This document shows positions 39,350-50,154 of a DNA stretch of 52,430 nt, piece after piece (the first letter of the stretch is position 1; each line of letters starts with the position of its first letter). This DNA is from Clavulina sp. PMI_390 (lineage: Eukaryota; Basidiomycota; Agaricomycetes; Cantharellales; Hydnaceae). The position numbers and the translations under genes are program-made. Location of the stretch: the NCBI GenBank assembly GCA_015039315.1, contig WIDE01000001.1, positions 173,094 through 225,523 on the forward strand. The letters are read 5' to 3'. The notes under the pieces were generated by a model. The model was not told where the DNA came from. It was given only the letters and a program-made list of their open reading frames with translations, and did not search any database.

Positions 39350-40267
39350 ATGCTCGCCTTTGCCTCTGCCCTCGCTCTCGCCGCCGTTGCTCCCTTCGCC
39401 TCGGCTCTGACCATCACGTCCCCCAACAGCGCTGGCTGGGTTGGTAACAGCTCTGTCCTCGTCAGCTGGTACGTCATGTTCTCCCCCTGCCTCGTCTCGG
39501 CGCCATTAACTTACTTCCTACCCCCCTTTCCTCCAGGGACTGGTCGCAAGATGACCCCAAGTACGACCATGCTGAAACTCCCTTGACAACGACCATATTG
39601 CTCATGTTAAATTTTCTCCTCCTCGCGCGCTAGCTTCTCCGTCGAGTTGGGCAACACCGTCATCCAGTCTGGTCTCCTCGCCCAAGGCCGTGAGTCGCCT
39701 CCTTCCTCTCCTTTGTCCCACTGAACACCCGCTGATCCAATTTGAAATCCTCCAGCCATCGCCGTCGCCAACAACATTGCACCCAGCACCAGCTCCTTCA
39801 CCTTTGAGCTCCCTGTGCTTCCTGCTGGCCCCCACTACTTCCTTGCCTTTGTTGCCGTCGATAATGTAGGCATGGTTTACGCCAACTCGTCGCTGTTTTC
39901 CATCAGCAGCAACCCTACCTCGTCCACCGTCCCACTTTCCGCGACGTCTGGTACCGCTACCGCCGGCAGCAAGACCACCTCCGTCAAAGCGTGCGTTCAT
40001 CCACCTCTTCGCTTCATTCCCCCAAGCTCACCGAGTTAACCCTGCTTCTTTCTTTGCTATCTCAGTTCCACCACTGGCACTACTAATGGTACCAGCACTG
40101 CGACTTCGCTCACGAGCCCGACTTCCACGTCCTCTTACACTCAGCTCGTTATCTCTACCCTAACCACCAGCACCACTACGACCACCTCGAAGAGCGGTGC
40201 GGGCCGCGTCGAGGCTGCTTGGTATCTTGGCATGGTTGGCGCGGCGCTTGGCGCCTTCCTCGCGTAA
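39350..40267 (+). CDS. GPI-anchored cell-wall protein with Kre9/Knh1-like N-terminal domain
   Basis: A small secreted surface protein; the family is tied to beta-1,6-glucan and cell-wall assembly, with exact activity unknown. Five exons (39350-39468, 39537-39560, 39634-39689, 39756-39990, 40066-40267) give 211 residues. It has a signal peptide (MLAFASALALAAVAPFASA), then a domain starting LTITSPNSAGWVGNSSVLVS with VSWDWSQDDPNFSVELGN, the typical Kre9/Knh pattern. LPVLPAGPHYFLAFVAVDN follows, then a Ser/Thr-rich stalk. The C-terminus has a small-residue omega region (SKSGAG) followed by a hydrophobic tail (WYLGMVGAALGAFLA), a clear GPI signal. The second exon has only 24 bases. Agaricomycetes often carry many such paralogues. 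Confidence 0.86.
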
Positions 40268-41576
40268 GATGGCGCACAAGGAGACCCTGCTTCCTTTTTG
40301 TTTTGCTACGCGTTTGAGATTGGCCCGACCGAGTGACGAAAAGTTCCATTGCCACGATAATTTGTAGCGTCCATTCTTTTATTCTTCCTATCCCCCGTTT
40401 GTGGCTTCCCGTTTTTGCATATCTTGCCGTCTCTATTTTTGCACGCACCCCCACATTCCCACTAGTTCCTCCCCTCATACCTATCGCTCATCTCCCATGG
40501 ACCTATCGTACCCACCATCATGCCTTCCCCTGTTCCTCTTGGTTGATGGAGAGCTTCTACTTTTGGGTTTCCCCTGATACTCATGGACTGGACTAGGAGC
40601 TGCTCGTTTCTAATTTATTCTCTGTAGTTGGCGTCCCCGTCTGATGAATGGTTCCCCTTCTTGACGTGTGCGTGAAATGCTATCTATTATAACGTCAAGT
40701 CTGGATGAGTCCCAGGATAGTTCTTTTCGTCTATATTTAGTCGTGAGTTGTGAGCAGGCGAGAAGGTTCGAGCTCAATTTCCCTCTCCCTCGTCGACACG
40801 TAAAGAGGCATGCCCAAGGGCCCATACTCCACTTTACTCCTGAAACGACACGTCAACCCAACTGGAGCGTGTTCCATGTCTCTCCTGTTACAAGCCCGCT
40901 CCGGTAAACACGCCACCATTGCAACAACCGAAGCGCCTTTCTGCGTCTTTTTTTTTTTTCCTCCAGCATCACAACCAGGGTCATTGTCAGCGGATTGTTC
41001 TGAAATCACACTTTGTTTTGTGACATGATATCCGCGCGGTAGATGTGCACATATTATCCATAATACAACCTTGCGTTTATCCGAGCCACCATGGTGATCG
41101 TGATGGCGCTTGCACTTGGCACTTGATTCATGTGCATGAATTGCAGCGCTTGTGCTCCTTGTCAATGATTTCAGCCTTCCCCTGACCGCACCACCAACTT
41201 CTGGACACAAACGCGCTCTACTAGCACGATATCATTACACATAATCTCCTCTGTTGACGCGGAATCCAGCCTGCTTTGTTTAGGTGGTGATCTGTCACGC
41301 TTCACTCACTATCAGCTAACGTTTGCCAAGTTGGGAAGCGATTGCGAAAAATAACTTCACAACAGACTGGGGTCCCTACTGGGCTGAATCCCCGATACAG
41401 CATTAATTCTAACCCTTCTGCACTAATCCTCGATATTCATACGGTTTCCGCTAAATTTCCCCTGCCTCGACGTGTTCTTATCTAGCGAAAACTGACACAT
41501 CGCTCCTACGCATCCGATCGAGCCCTGATACCAAAGATACTACCATACCCGCCTAATTAGTAAAACGTACATACGA
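40268..41576. other. 1.3-kb intergenic region
   Basis: Includes the 3' UTR of the GPI-protein gene and the promoter of the F-box gene. A T run of about 13 bases is at about 40947-40960. No gene, clear TATA box or structured element was recognised. Confidence 0.4.
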
Positions 41577-43793
41577 ATGGCTGGATGGCATGACCTCCCC
41601 GTCGAGCTTTACAACATCATCTTCAATCATCTTGTCCTTTCCTCACTCGAATCTGGACCCGACGGGTCCAAAAAGCCGCATAGAGTCGACACTGCGACGC
41701 TGCATGCGTGCTCTACCGTCTCCAAACGCTTTCACGCTCTGGCCAATCCATTACTCTACTCTTCCGTTCATATTCTGCCATATCTCACCACTGATGATGA
41801 TGCCGAGTCCGATCAGGCTGCCACGCTCGCTGGTAAGCTTATCGACACGAAGCGTGCGAGAGCAGTAGAACGAGAAAACGAGTCTGCACGCGCGTTTCGC
41901 CAATTCGTGCGCACGATCGTGACAGGTGCGAGTCATAATCGTAGTCCTGGCTCAGGTATTACTAGCTCGGGAGTACCATCAGTGGATGGCGGCCGCGCAG
42001 TGGGCGGAAGCCCAGCACCGGAACTGCTCGTCAAGAGCCTCGCACTCCGGCTCACCCGCCCCCCAAAACCAAGAGGCAATATAGTATGGCCGTTCCTCAG
42101 ACCTCCCCCAAAGTACGGATACGACTACAGGGATGCCATTCGTCAGTGCTGTGCTGTGTTCGGCGTCGAGGAGATCAAGACCCTTTTTGCGAAAGCTCAA
42201 GAAGAAGAAGCATCGAAAGATGGCTATGTGGACTTGGGCGCGGATGGAAAGCTCCAGCAGGCGGCCATGGACGAGCTCGTTGAAGTCGTCGATGCGCTCT
42301 CCACCTTTCGTGGTTCCAAGGTGGTAGGTGGGGACGAATCTTCTGAGGCCCAAGCCGGCAGCCATGATCCCAGTCCTTCTACGGATTCTGAGGTGCCACA
42401 AGAGCTGCCAGAAGGAGAACAGCCAGCACGAGATATCCCAAATGGCCTCGTCGTCCAAGGAGGTTACTATGGATTAGCTCTCGTGCTCCTCCACCATCTC
42501 CCGAACCTGGAAAGGTTACGGCTCAAAGCAACCAATGACCTGGAGACGGTGGCACTTTCGGCTTTCGATTTCATTGACGGGGGAGTCCCTATCGGGCTTG
42601 CCTCCATTCGCGAGCTAGAGCTGGAGTACGACGGCAGTGCGGTGCGTGCACGATCTGTCTCCACTTTTTTAGAGAGCACACAACTGATTGGGCTGAGGTG
42701 ATATCCACGATGCTTCTCGTAGGCTCGTGGATTCAGAACGGAAGCCGTAGTGCCTTTCTTTGCCCTCCCTAATCTCCGATCTCTGACTGTTCACAACTTT
42801 AGAGGGATCGATCGCGGCACAGGATTCATGGATGACCATCCTAGCGTGCACGTCGGGCCCGCGTCTGAACTAGTCGAGCAATTTTCTGATGATTATCAAT
42901 CGGACAGCAGCGAGGAGCCAGACCTCCCGCACCTGTTTAACGCGGAGGGAGAGAAATATTTCCTCCCAGAGCACACACCATATGGAGCTATTCTTCCTCC
43001 GAAATGCTCCTTCATCACGCACCTAACGTTCACCTCGAGCGCAGCATCAAGCGAGCTGCTCTCCCGAATCCTTGCACTCCCTATTCGACTGGAATCGTTC
43101 AAGTACGATTGTGCGTTCGGGGCCAACGGAAGCGAAATGGAGGGGTTGTTTATTCCCGGCGCCATAGCTGAAGGGCTACTTACCCAAGCGGGGACCCTCC
43201 GAACACTTGTTATCACCGTCTCGGAGGAAAGTCATAGAGACGCGTATGAGCGGAATAGGCAAGGGCTACTGGAGCAGAACGCTGATTTCGGAACCGAATT
43301 CTCGGGACTGCTTGGACCGTTGGACCGCATGGAAGTTCTGGAACGACTGGCTGTCCCTATCGATATGTTGATGGAAGGTCTCGCTCCAGAACATCGTGGC
43401 TCTGACAGTACCAGCGATAATGATAGCTCACAAGGCTCTCAAGGTTCTTCTCTCAGACGTGTCGCGTTGGAGCCTCCCCTTCTCCCGAAATCACTGGTCC
43501 AACTAGAGCTCAGTCTCCCCAGTGGTCCCGCCCCCATGCTCGCCGACCTGTGCAAAGCAGCAGACCTTCCTCAATCTCTTGGTCAGATTGAGGAGCAACT
43601 TCCCATGCTAAAGCTTCTGGTGGTTTACTCTGATCTCCATGTACAGCATCAATCTACCGAAGACGTGAGGACGCATCGATTTGACAGCGGGGGCTCGCAG
43701 ATTGGTATGGAAGTGAGGTGGGTAGGAGCTCATGCAGAGGGTGTTGAAGAGGTATTACAGGGTGTTCCGGGGTCAAATTGGGGTGAAGAGTGA
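41577..43793 (+). CDS. F-box domain protein, 711 residues
   Basis: Likely substrate adaptor of an SCF ubiquitin ligase. Two exons (41577-42641 and 42723-43793) are joined by a 81-base intron; reading through the intron gives a stop a few codons later. The F-box lies at the extreme N-terminus: WHDLPVELYNIIFNHLVLSS, then ATLHACSTVSKRFHALANPL. The remainder has Leu-rich segments (LALVLLHHLPNLERLRLKAT; FFALPNLRSLTVHNFRG; LPKSLVQLELSLPSG) that suggest irregular leucine-rich repeats, with acidic disordered inserts between. Such F-box/LRR-like genes are numerous and fast-evolving in Agaricomycetes, and the target cannot be predicted. The ATG at 41577 is the first possible start of the F-box. Confidence 0.85.
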
Positions 43794-44410
43794 CGATCAT
43801 TGACCTTTTTATGAAAGAACTATCACCATTTTTGACTGGTTTCGTGGTTTAGTATCTGCAGACATGATATGAGTGCGTTTATCGTCACCTGCCTAGCTCA
43901 GAGTCGCCGTTGTCCCACCCTGAGTGTGATGAACTTGATGCATATTAGACGACGACGTGCCGTGTATAGCAGTCCGCGAGAAAACGCGCCTATGGCCAAC
44001 TCTGCCGACGCGCTATAATGCACCCGACCCGATTGCTGACGTATCACTATAATAGGCTCCGCATTCTCTCCTTCGCGCTCGCCCTTGGGTCTAGCTAGTG
44101 CTAACCCCGCTATCGACGAGGCTCCCCGGGATCCCGTCGAACTACCTTCTTCAAACCAAGTCAGTAGTAGACGTTTTGATGGACAATACTACAAATGCTT
44201 GGGCCGAAGATACAAATACCTCCCTACACCTGATTGAATTGCCAATTGGTGCCTGACTTGTAGCTGCGGAAAGAATGCGCCAATTGATTCCCCACAACAC
44301 ATCAACTTAACTCGAATCTCGTTATATTTAGCAAACACAGGTTTGACAACAGCCGCAAACCCTGCCTGCTCACTTTCAGTACCAACCACCATTTCGTGGC
44401 CAACCTAGCG
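43794..44410. other. 617-base intergenic region
   Basis: Contains the F-box gene 3' UTR and the promoter of the PARP-finger gene. Nothing else was recognised. Confidence 0.4.
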
Positions 44411-46231
44411 ATGCCCAAAACTCAAGGAAGGAGGCTGAAGAAGGATCACGCTGAGTATCGCATCCAAATTGCAAACTACGCGCGTCTTGCGCAGTGCAAA
44501 GGTTCGCTGCAACGGCAGTGTGTTTCCAAGCATTGAGAGTGTGCGACAATTGTTGACTGGCGGGTTCCCCTCCCTTTACAATTGTGATACGTTTTAACTT
44601 GGCCCATGCACCCCCGCTACGAATGCCAAATGCTATCACAGGACCTAAGCCGTGTAAAGGTATATATCATGAACGAGTTCCTTCCGACAACGCGTCGCGT
44701 GGATTGTTCGCTAGCTTACCTCCCATTTGTTTTCACCTCCCCTCCATGCTACGACGGAATTTGGTTGAGCGCTCTAGGGACGAAAATTAAGTTAGGGGAG
44801 CTTCGGTTTGGCGTTGAAGTTCAACTCCATGATGAGCCAAGTTGGTGAGCTGCCATATCTGAGTTAAGTATGGATCCGTGGGCGGGATTGCTGACTACAA
44901 ACTGGATTATACGTTTACCCTGACTGCGTACCGCTCTGTTGATCTTGTCGCTTTTCTGGCTCAGGGTTTGGCGTCATTGGGTGAGCTGGTCCCTCTCTAA
45001 GCACTGTCGCAATTGTAGTCTTATGACTTCGGCATCCGCTCTGTCTTCTAGGGTTGCGTAACTCCCCAGGTCCTCAGTAATGTTAGGGCTCTCATCCCCA
45101 AAGTAGCCGAGTTGGAAGGATACGACGGCATCGGCGAGGAAAACCAAGCTAAATTAGACAAGGCTTGGGAAGATGGTCGTATCGCTGATGAGGACGTCCC
45201 TCCCAGCGCCCTGAAGCGTAGTGCTGGAAAAAAAGGGAAGGGCAAGGGGAAAGGCAAGGGTAAGACAAAGATACAAAGGGTAAACCGTTCGCTCTCTTTT
45301 GTTTTTCTATGAGATTGAAGACTGCACCTGATGTTGTCCCTATTCTACCAGACCGCAGAAGATGCTGGAGATGGGGAGGAAGAGGTTGTTGAGGATGAAA
45401 ATCCCGTAGAGGGGGCCTATGCCCTTAATGATATGGTAGAGATGGATGCGGATAATGGTGAAATGGAAGAAAGCGACCCACCTACTATTGGGCTGAACAA
45501 TGCCACAGCCAGGCGCCAGGTAACCCTTCGCTTTCGAAGGAAAATCAAAGATTCTGACTTCACCGCTTGTCGGAGCTAGCCTGAGGAAGGCGCTGATGGG
45601 GATAATGCCATAGATGAAGAGCAGTTGAAGCCAGGCGAATTCCCCGCCAAGCGCGAAGTATACATATCCCTTCCTTTCCCATCAACTCAAGGTTCTGAAC
45701 ATGGATATTAGCCTGCGGCCACGTCTCGCACCAAACACACACTGAAGGGTCAGGAGGAGCTTGATGAAGAACCGCCAAATAAAAAATCTAGAGTCGCTGC
45801 TCCAAGGTCTACCAAGGGCAAAGCCAAGGTGGGCGGATTGCATGACTATCTTCCCCGCCGTTATTAATTTATAGTGCTACCGATGTCCTCATGTATGTCA
45901 GGGGATATTTGACCTTCTGAGGAAGAAGACATTGAGAACTCTGAGGAAGAAGGAGAGGCAACATCGACGGCCCTGAAAAAGCCCACAAGCAAGAAACCTG
46001 CTCCCAAATCCAAGGCATCATCGTCCAGGAAGCGTAGCTCTGGTGCTGACATCGAGTTGGAAGCTCAAACGGCGTCAAGCGCTGCAGGGAGCAAGAGGAA
46101 GGTGTGTAGAGCGAAAATTCACCTGGTAGTGGAACTTTCCTGTCTAAGGCTATTTGCTTTTTGTCGCGATCAAATCCGTCGCGTGACTCCATTGACGATC
46201 GCTGTCCCTATAGCACGGCCTGGGTTACTAA
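44411..46231 (+). CDS. PARP-type zinc-finger protein with acidic/basic tail
   Basis: Probably a nuclear DNA-binding protein; PARP-type fingers recognise DNA breaks. No ADP-ribosyl transferase domain is present. Early exons are 44411-44501, 44642-44659 (18 bases), 44778-44844, 44965-44980 (16 bases) and from 45052. Joined, they give DHAEYRIQIANYARLAQCKG, PKPCKGTKIKLGELRFGVEV, then a short loop to WVWRHWGCVTPQVL and LEGYDGIGEENQAKLDKAWE. The zinc ligands fit C-x5-C-x27-H-x2-C, with the CKGPKPC spacing I associate with fungal members. A Lys/Gly repeat (GKKGKGKGKGKGKTK) and alternating acidic and Lys-rich segments follow over exons at about 45351-45520, 45581-45658 and 45714-45828. A further segment from about 45917 ends at 46101. 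The final exon (46214-46231) is uncertain; without the last splice the frame reads on to 46266. Confidence 0.75.
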
Positions 46232-46888
46232 GAGCAGCTGGATGGCTAATCAAGAGGTTCGCTTGAGTGTGCATGGCTTGGAACGATGGAATATCACAGG
46301 AACATAGATCAACATTTACCATGCTTACATCACTGTCCGTCCTACTCACAGGTTCTGAGTTGAATGCTCTGCGCAGTGCAGGGGGCGTACACGGCAACTG
46401 CATCGTCCACAAACCCGAGCTATAGGTGCAACGCCCCGAGTGTCGTCGTACTTGGATTTATCTATCAAGAATTTGATTCATGAACATCAAAATGGCCATT
46501 GTGACGAGCCATTGCCAGCCTAGTAGATATCCAGAGCTTAGCGGTATCGCGATCAATCTCTCATGCGCTTCTCATGCTCCACTCAGGATCACGTGGAAAT
46601 CTTAGCTCAGAGGGCGAGAAAAGTACTTGTTGTGCTGCGTGGGGGATGTAACGCACAAGTAGTTTGGAGTGCCGAGTGTGGGACTGCACTCGAGGTATCC
46701 ATGAAAGAGATCACAAGGGTGCTCGCCAGCAAACAATGGGTTATCATTGACGTCAAGCACTCAGTGACTAACAGACGACTCCAACAGGCGAAAGAAATGT
46801 CAAGTAAGGTGCCACTTGCCAAGAACGGGATGGCACAGCGAAGTGAAAACATCGGGAGACTAGGTATGGATGAATTATCCGTAGACTC
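46232..46888. other. intergenic region, PARP-finger gene / actin 3' ends
   Basis: About 650 bases between convergent genes. A 118-codon ATG frame on the plus strand starts at 46563 and runs antisense into the last actin exon. It resembles no known family and is not called. Confidence 0.35.
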
Positions 46889-48770
46889 TCAGAAGCACTC
46901 TGAATCGAACAAGCGTTGAGAAAGGCATAATGGTGAGATGACGGGGCTACTCACTTCGGTGGACGATGGACGGGCCCGATTCGTCATATTCCTGCTTCGA
47001 GATCCAAAGGCTTTGGAAAGTGCTGAGGCTCGCTGTGAGTGTAAGGAACAAAGCATGAGAATGCCGTCACATCGTCTAGGGCCGTTGCGACATACCAAGG
47101 ATCGAGCCTCCGATCCAGACGGAGTACTTGCGCTCAGGGGGAGCCACAATCTTGACCTGAAGGAGTATTTTTAGTCTCTAGCAACGGACGTGAGATAAGA
47201 ACAGTAGACGACAGACCCTCATGCTAGCCGGTGCTAAGGCGGTGAGCTCCTTGTTCATGCGATCAGCAATACCCGGGTACATAGTAGTGCCACCAGATAG
47301 CACGACGTTTCCATAGCTATATTATCTCCAGGTGAGATCAGGGATACAATAAATAAGAGGTACACTCACAGCTCGCGACGAACATCAAGATCACATTTGA
47401 GAATCTGAGGAATGAGAAGAGTGAGTGATGGGTCAATTTGGCACAAATGGGCAAGCATACAGAGTTATAACTATAGGGAAGACTTATGAGTGATGGCGTT
47501 CAGGGCTAGTTATGCGAAGAATCACTTACACTGTCTCGTGGATCCCAGCAAACTCAAGTCCAAGCATCGTAGGATTGAACAAAGCCTCTGGGGCGTGGAA
47601 GCTGCCAATCTCACATTAATATAATAAGATGGGCCAATACTGCTAAATCCACTGACCGTTCGTTTCCAATCGTAATCACCGCACCGTCGGGGAGCTCGTA
47701 GCTCTTCTCGATAGCGGAACTGTTGGCAGCAATATGGTTTTCCTGCTCGAAGTCAAGGGCTACGTAGCAGAGTTTTTCCTTGATATCACGTACTACCTCG
47801 CGCTCTGCGGTAGTAGTGAACGAATGGCCACGCAAAGTGAGGAGTTTGACAAGATGATCTGTCAAGTCACGACCGGCCAAATCGAGGCGCTGGATGGCAT
47901 GAGGAAGAGAGAATCCCTCGTAAATAGGCACAGTGTGAGAGACACCGTCACCAGAATCGAGGACAATGCCAGTGGTACGCCCGGAGGCGTAGAGGGAGAG
48001 GACGGCCTGCACTTGAACGTAGAATGCTGGCGTGTTGAATGTCTCGAACATGATTTGAGTCATCTTCTCACGATTGGACTTGGGGTTGAGGGGAGCCTCT
48101 GTGAGCAGGACAGGATGCTCCTCAGGAGCGACACGGAGTTCATTGAAGAACGTATGGTGCCAAATTTTCTCCCTAATGAAGGTTATACTCGTCAACTGGT
48201 GTAAGGGGCAAGAATGTCTCCCCACTCACATGTCGTCCCAGTTGGTGACAATGCCATGCTCAATAGGATACTTCAGGCTCAAGATCCCCCGTTTGGCCTG
48301 AGCTTCGTCACTGCAGGCAGGGTCAGCTCAGTCAAAGAGAATAGGCAGGGTTGGGCTCACCCAATGTATGAATCCTTGTTATTCATGCCTACCATAGTTC
48401 CTGCGTGCCGAGGGCGACCCACAATAGACCTATGTATACTATTTAGACCAAAAGCTAGTTTTGGATCGGGGGCATGGGCATTTCAACTTACGGGAATACT
48501 GCGCGAGGGGCATCGTCACCTAATATTTAGGAAGAATTAGGCAATTATTCTGGACATCGAGGTTAGCGTTGACGAACCAGCAACTGAAACGAGGACACTC
48601 GTGAGTCGGCATAAGTGAGGAAGAGAAGGAATTGATACGTACACCCGGCCTTGCACATCCCAGACCCATTGTCGATGACCTATAGGCAGCCAGAAGTTTG
48701 GTTGAGTGTACTGTTGGTAATGCACCAGGATGAGCCAGTCACGAACGAGAGCAGCGATTTCTTCGTCCAT
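46889..48770 (-). CDS. actin, diverged isoform, with two internal microexons
   Basis: Cytoskeletal ATPase forming filaments for polarity, endocytosis and cytokinesis. Reading on the minus strand, exon 1 codes MDEEIAAL and exon 2 [13 protein letters not shown] 6-base exon (48578-48583) and the next exon restore [12 protein letters not shown]. Further exons give [60 protein letters not shown] and [15 protein letters not shown] 10-base exon (47461-47470) supplies YNS between GIHETV and [12 protein letters not shown]. The last exon (46889-46899) has 11 bases and completes SIVHRKCF. Length is that of conventional actin, about 375. Departures from usual fungal actin include [24 protein letters not shown] and FQSLWISK, so it is probably a second isoform rather than the main actin. 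ATP-site and polymerisation motifs are intact. A TATA box lies 71 bases upstream. Confidence 0.93.
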
Positions 48771-48840
48771 GGTAGAGATTGAGAGTTTGTTTAGAGATGT
48801 CTGAGGTTCTGGGGGTCAAGCAGAGCAGCTTGAGAGCTGC

Positions 48841-48847
48841 ATTTATA
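48841..48847 (-). promoter_or_regulatory. TATA box of the actin gene
   Basis: TATAAAT on the minus strand, about 71 bases before the actin start codon at 48770, a normal core-promoter distance for a highly expressed fungal gene. Confidence 0.6.
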
Positions 48848-49447
48848 CTCTGTCTCTTGCTCGGCGCGGCAGTCTCGTAGATGTGCCAAGGCTGCTGCAC
48901 GCGCCAGTGGCTGGGACCGCAGCGATGGTTTGACTTAGGGGAGCATCGCATACTGCGAATTACTGAACATTTTTGCAGCTCACGTCCAAGAGAATTCGCT
49001 ATTCGCGGCTCGGGCGATGATTCACCATGTGAGCCAAGCACAAAACGGTGTCCGGAACGCATCGCTTCAGGCGATGGCGAAGGCAACGTGCCAAGAGCGT
49101 GGCGAGGCCCCGAGATTGTAATGGAAGCGAGAAAGGCTAAAGATACATTTAGAGCACATATTGTGTCTAGAGTCTTGGCGCCTGCGCATTTCATCCAGGC
49201 TGCCGAATTGTTCAGCTTGGTACCGCAGCTTCTGTGCGTCTGTGACACTGCATCGCATTCGTGCCAACACCTCCAAATAAACCTCGTGACAAAATTAGTC
49301 CGGGCTTCGTCTGAGTTTAAACTTCACAGTTTGCGCTTGGAATTGCAGGGTGAATTGATGGCTTGGGAATATGAGTGCAGAGATGGAAATATGGATGCAT
49401 GGATTGTACTAGATATATTTGATAGGTAGGTCTGCCTGACATGAGCC
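48848..49447. other. actin upstream region
   Basis: About 600 bases between the actin TATA box and the tRNA gene. A 182-codon ATG frame on the plus strand (48881-49429) has no recognisable family, no neighbour support and a length expected about once by chance in a window this size. It is not called as a gene. Confidence 0.35.
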
Positions 49448-49528
49448 GGGGTAATGGCTCAGTTGGTAGAGCGCATCCTTAGCAGTCGCAATTGGATGAG
49501 GTCCCGTGTTCGATTCGCGGTTACTCCA
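49448..49528 (+). tRNA. tRNA-Ala (anticodon AGC) with an 8-base intron
   Basis: A full cloverleaf can be drawn. The acceptor pairs GGGGTAA with TTACTCC and the discriminator is A49528. The D arm is GCTC/GAGC, the anticodon stem CATCC/GGATG and the T arm CCGTG/CGCGG with loop TTCGATT. The anticodon AGC is at 49481-49483, and an intron of about 8 bases follows position 37 (49485-49492). The third acceptor pair is G3:U70, the identity element of alanine tRNAs, which supports the assignment independently of the anticodon. Internal A box (TGGCTCAGTTGG) and B box (GTTCGATTC) are present. The mature length without CCA would be 73. Confidence 0.88.
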
Positions 49529-49535
49529 TTTTTTT
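49529..49535 (+). terminator. RNA polymerase III terminator of the tRNA gene
   Basis: A run of seven T residues directly after the discriminator base, the standard Pol III termination signal. Confidence 0.75.
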
Positions 49536-49804
49536 GTTGTCCTATGCCCGACAGAACCAGTCCCCACTTGAATCTGTCTGTTTCACGCACATTTTTCCAG
49601 CCGGAATGCGAACGCTGGAAAAAAAGACTATTCTTTTGTGGTGTGGCGAGCTATCGTTACGCAGGGGAGAAGCACAGGATATGGAGGGGGTGATTAGCGG
49701 TAATTCGGTTGACTAAATCATCGTATTCCTTTCACACTACTAAATCCTCATCCTCAACTACAACCGCCAACCGCCAACCTCCATTCAAATGTCATTATTT
49801 GACT

Positions 49805-50154
49805 ATGACTGGAATAATGGCGCTAGAACGCCAACCTTGGCGCCCTGATTACGTGGCTAAGTTCCCTCGAGTTGAGAATTGGCCGCCTGTTGAGGAACAA
49901 GAATACGGCAAGTAAGCTCACAGTTGAGCTATTGATTGAGCATCGTGAAATAGAATGGGGCTTACCTGTGAAGCAAGTACGGCTAGCGTGCTAGACACCT
50001 TGACTGATTGATTGATTAGGCAATCTTCAGGTACCAAGACAAGACTCTGAGAACGATGATGGATCGTCCGTACGACGCCATCCACCGCTCAGCGGCCCGA
50101 GGAGGAAGGTACTACGGGAGCTCCCGTGGGGCTGAACCCATAAGCCGTTTGTAG
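49805..50154 (+). CDS. possible small two-exon gene, 76 residues, unrecognised
   Basis: Exon 1 (49805-49911) codes MTGIMALERQPWRPDYVAKF then PRVENWPPVEEQEYGK. It ends at a consensus donor (AA/GTAAGC). An acceptor at 50030 (CTTCAG) continues the frame as YQDKTLRTMMDRPYDAIHRS up to a stop at 50154. The Trp/Pro/Tyr-rich composition and clean intron look like real coding sequence, but I do not recognise the family. The second exon overlaps by 66 bases the 3' end of the minus-strand repeat protein, which weakens the end of this model; the frame may splice again or finish elsewhere. It could also be a fragment of a larger, decayed gene. Confidence 0.35.

Noticed and set aside
46563..46919. 118-codon plus-strand ATG frame overlapping the last actin exon
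   Set aside because: Antisense to the actin 3' end, no family resemblance, and not longer than expected by chance.
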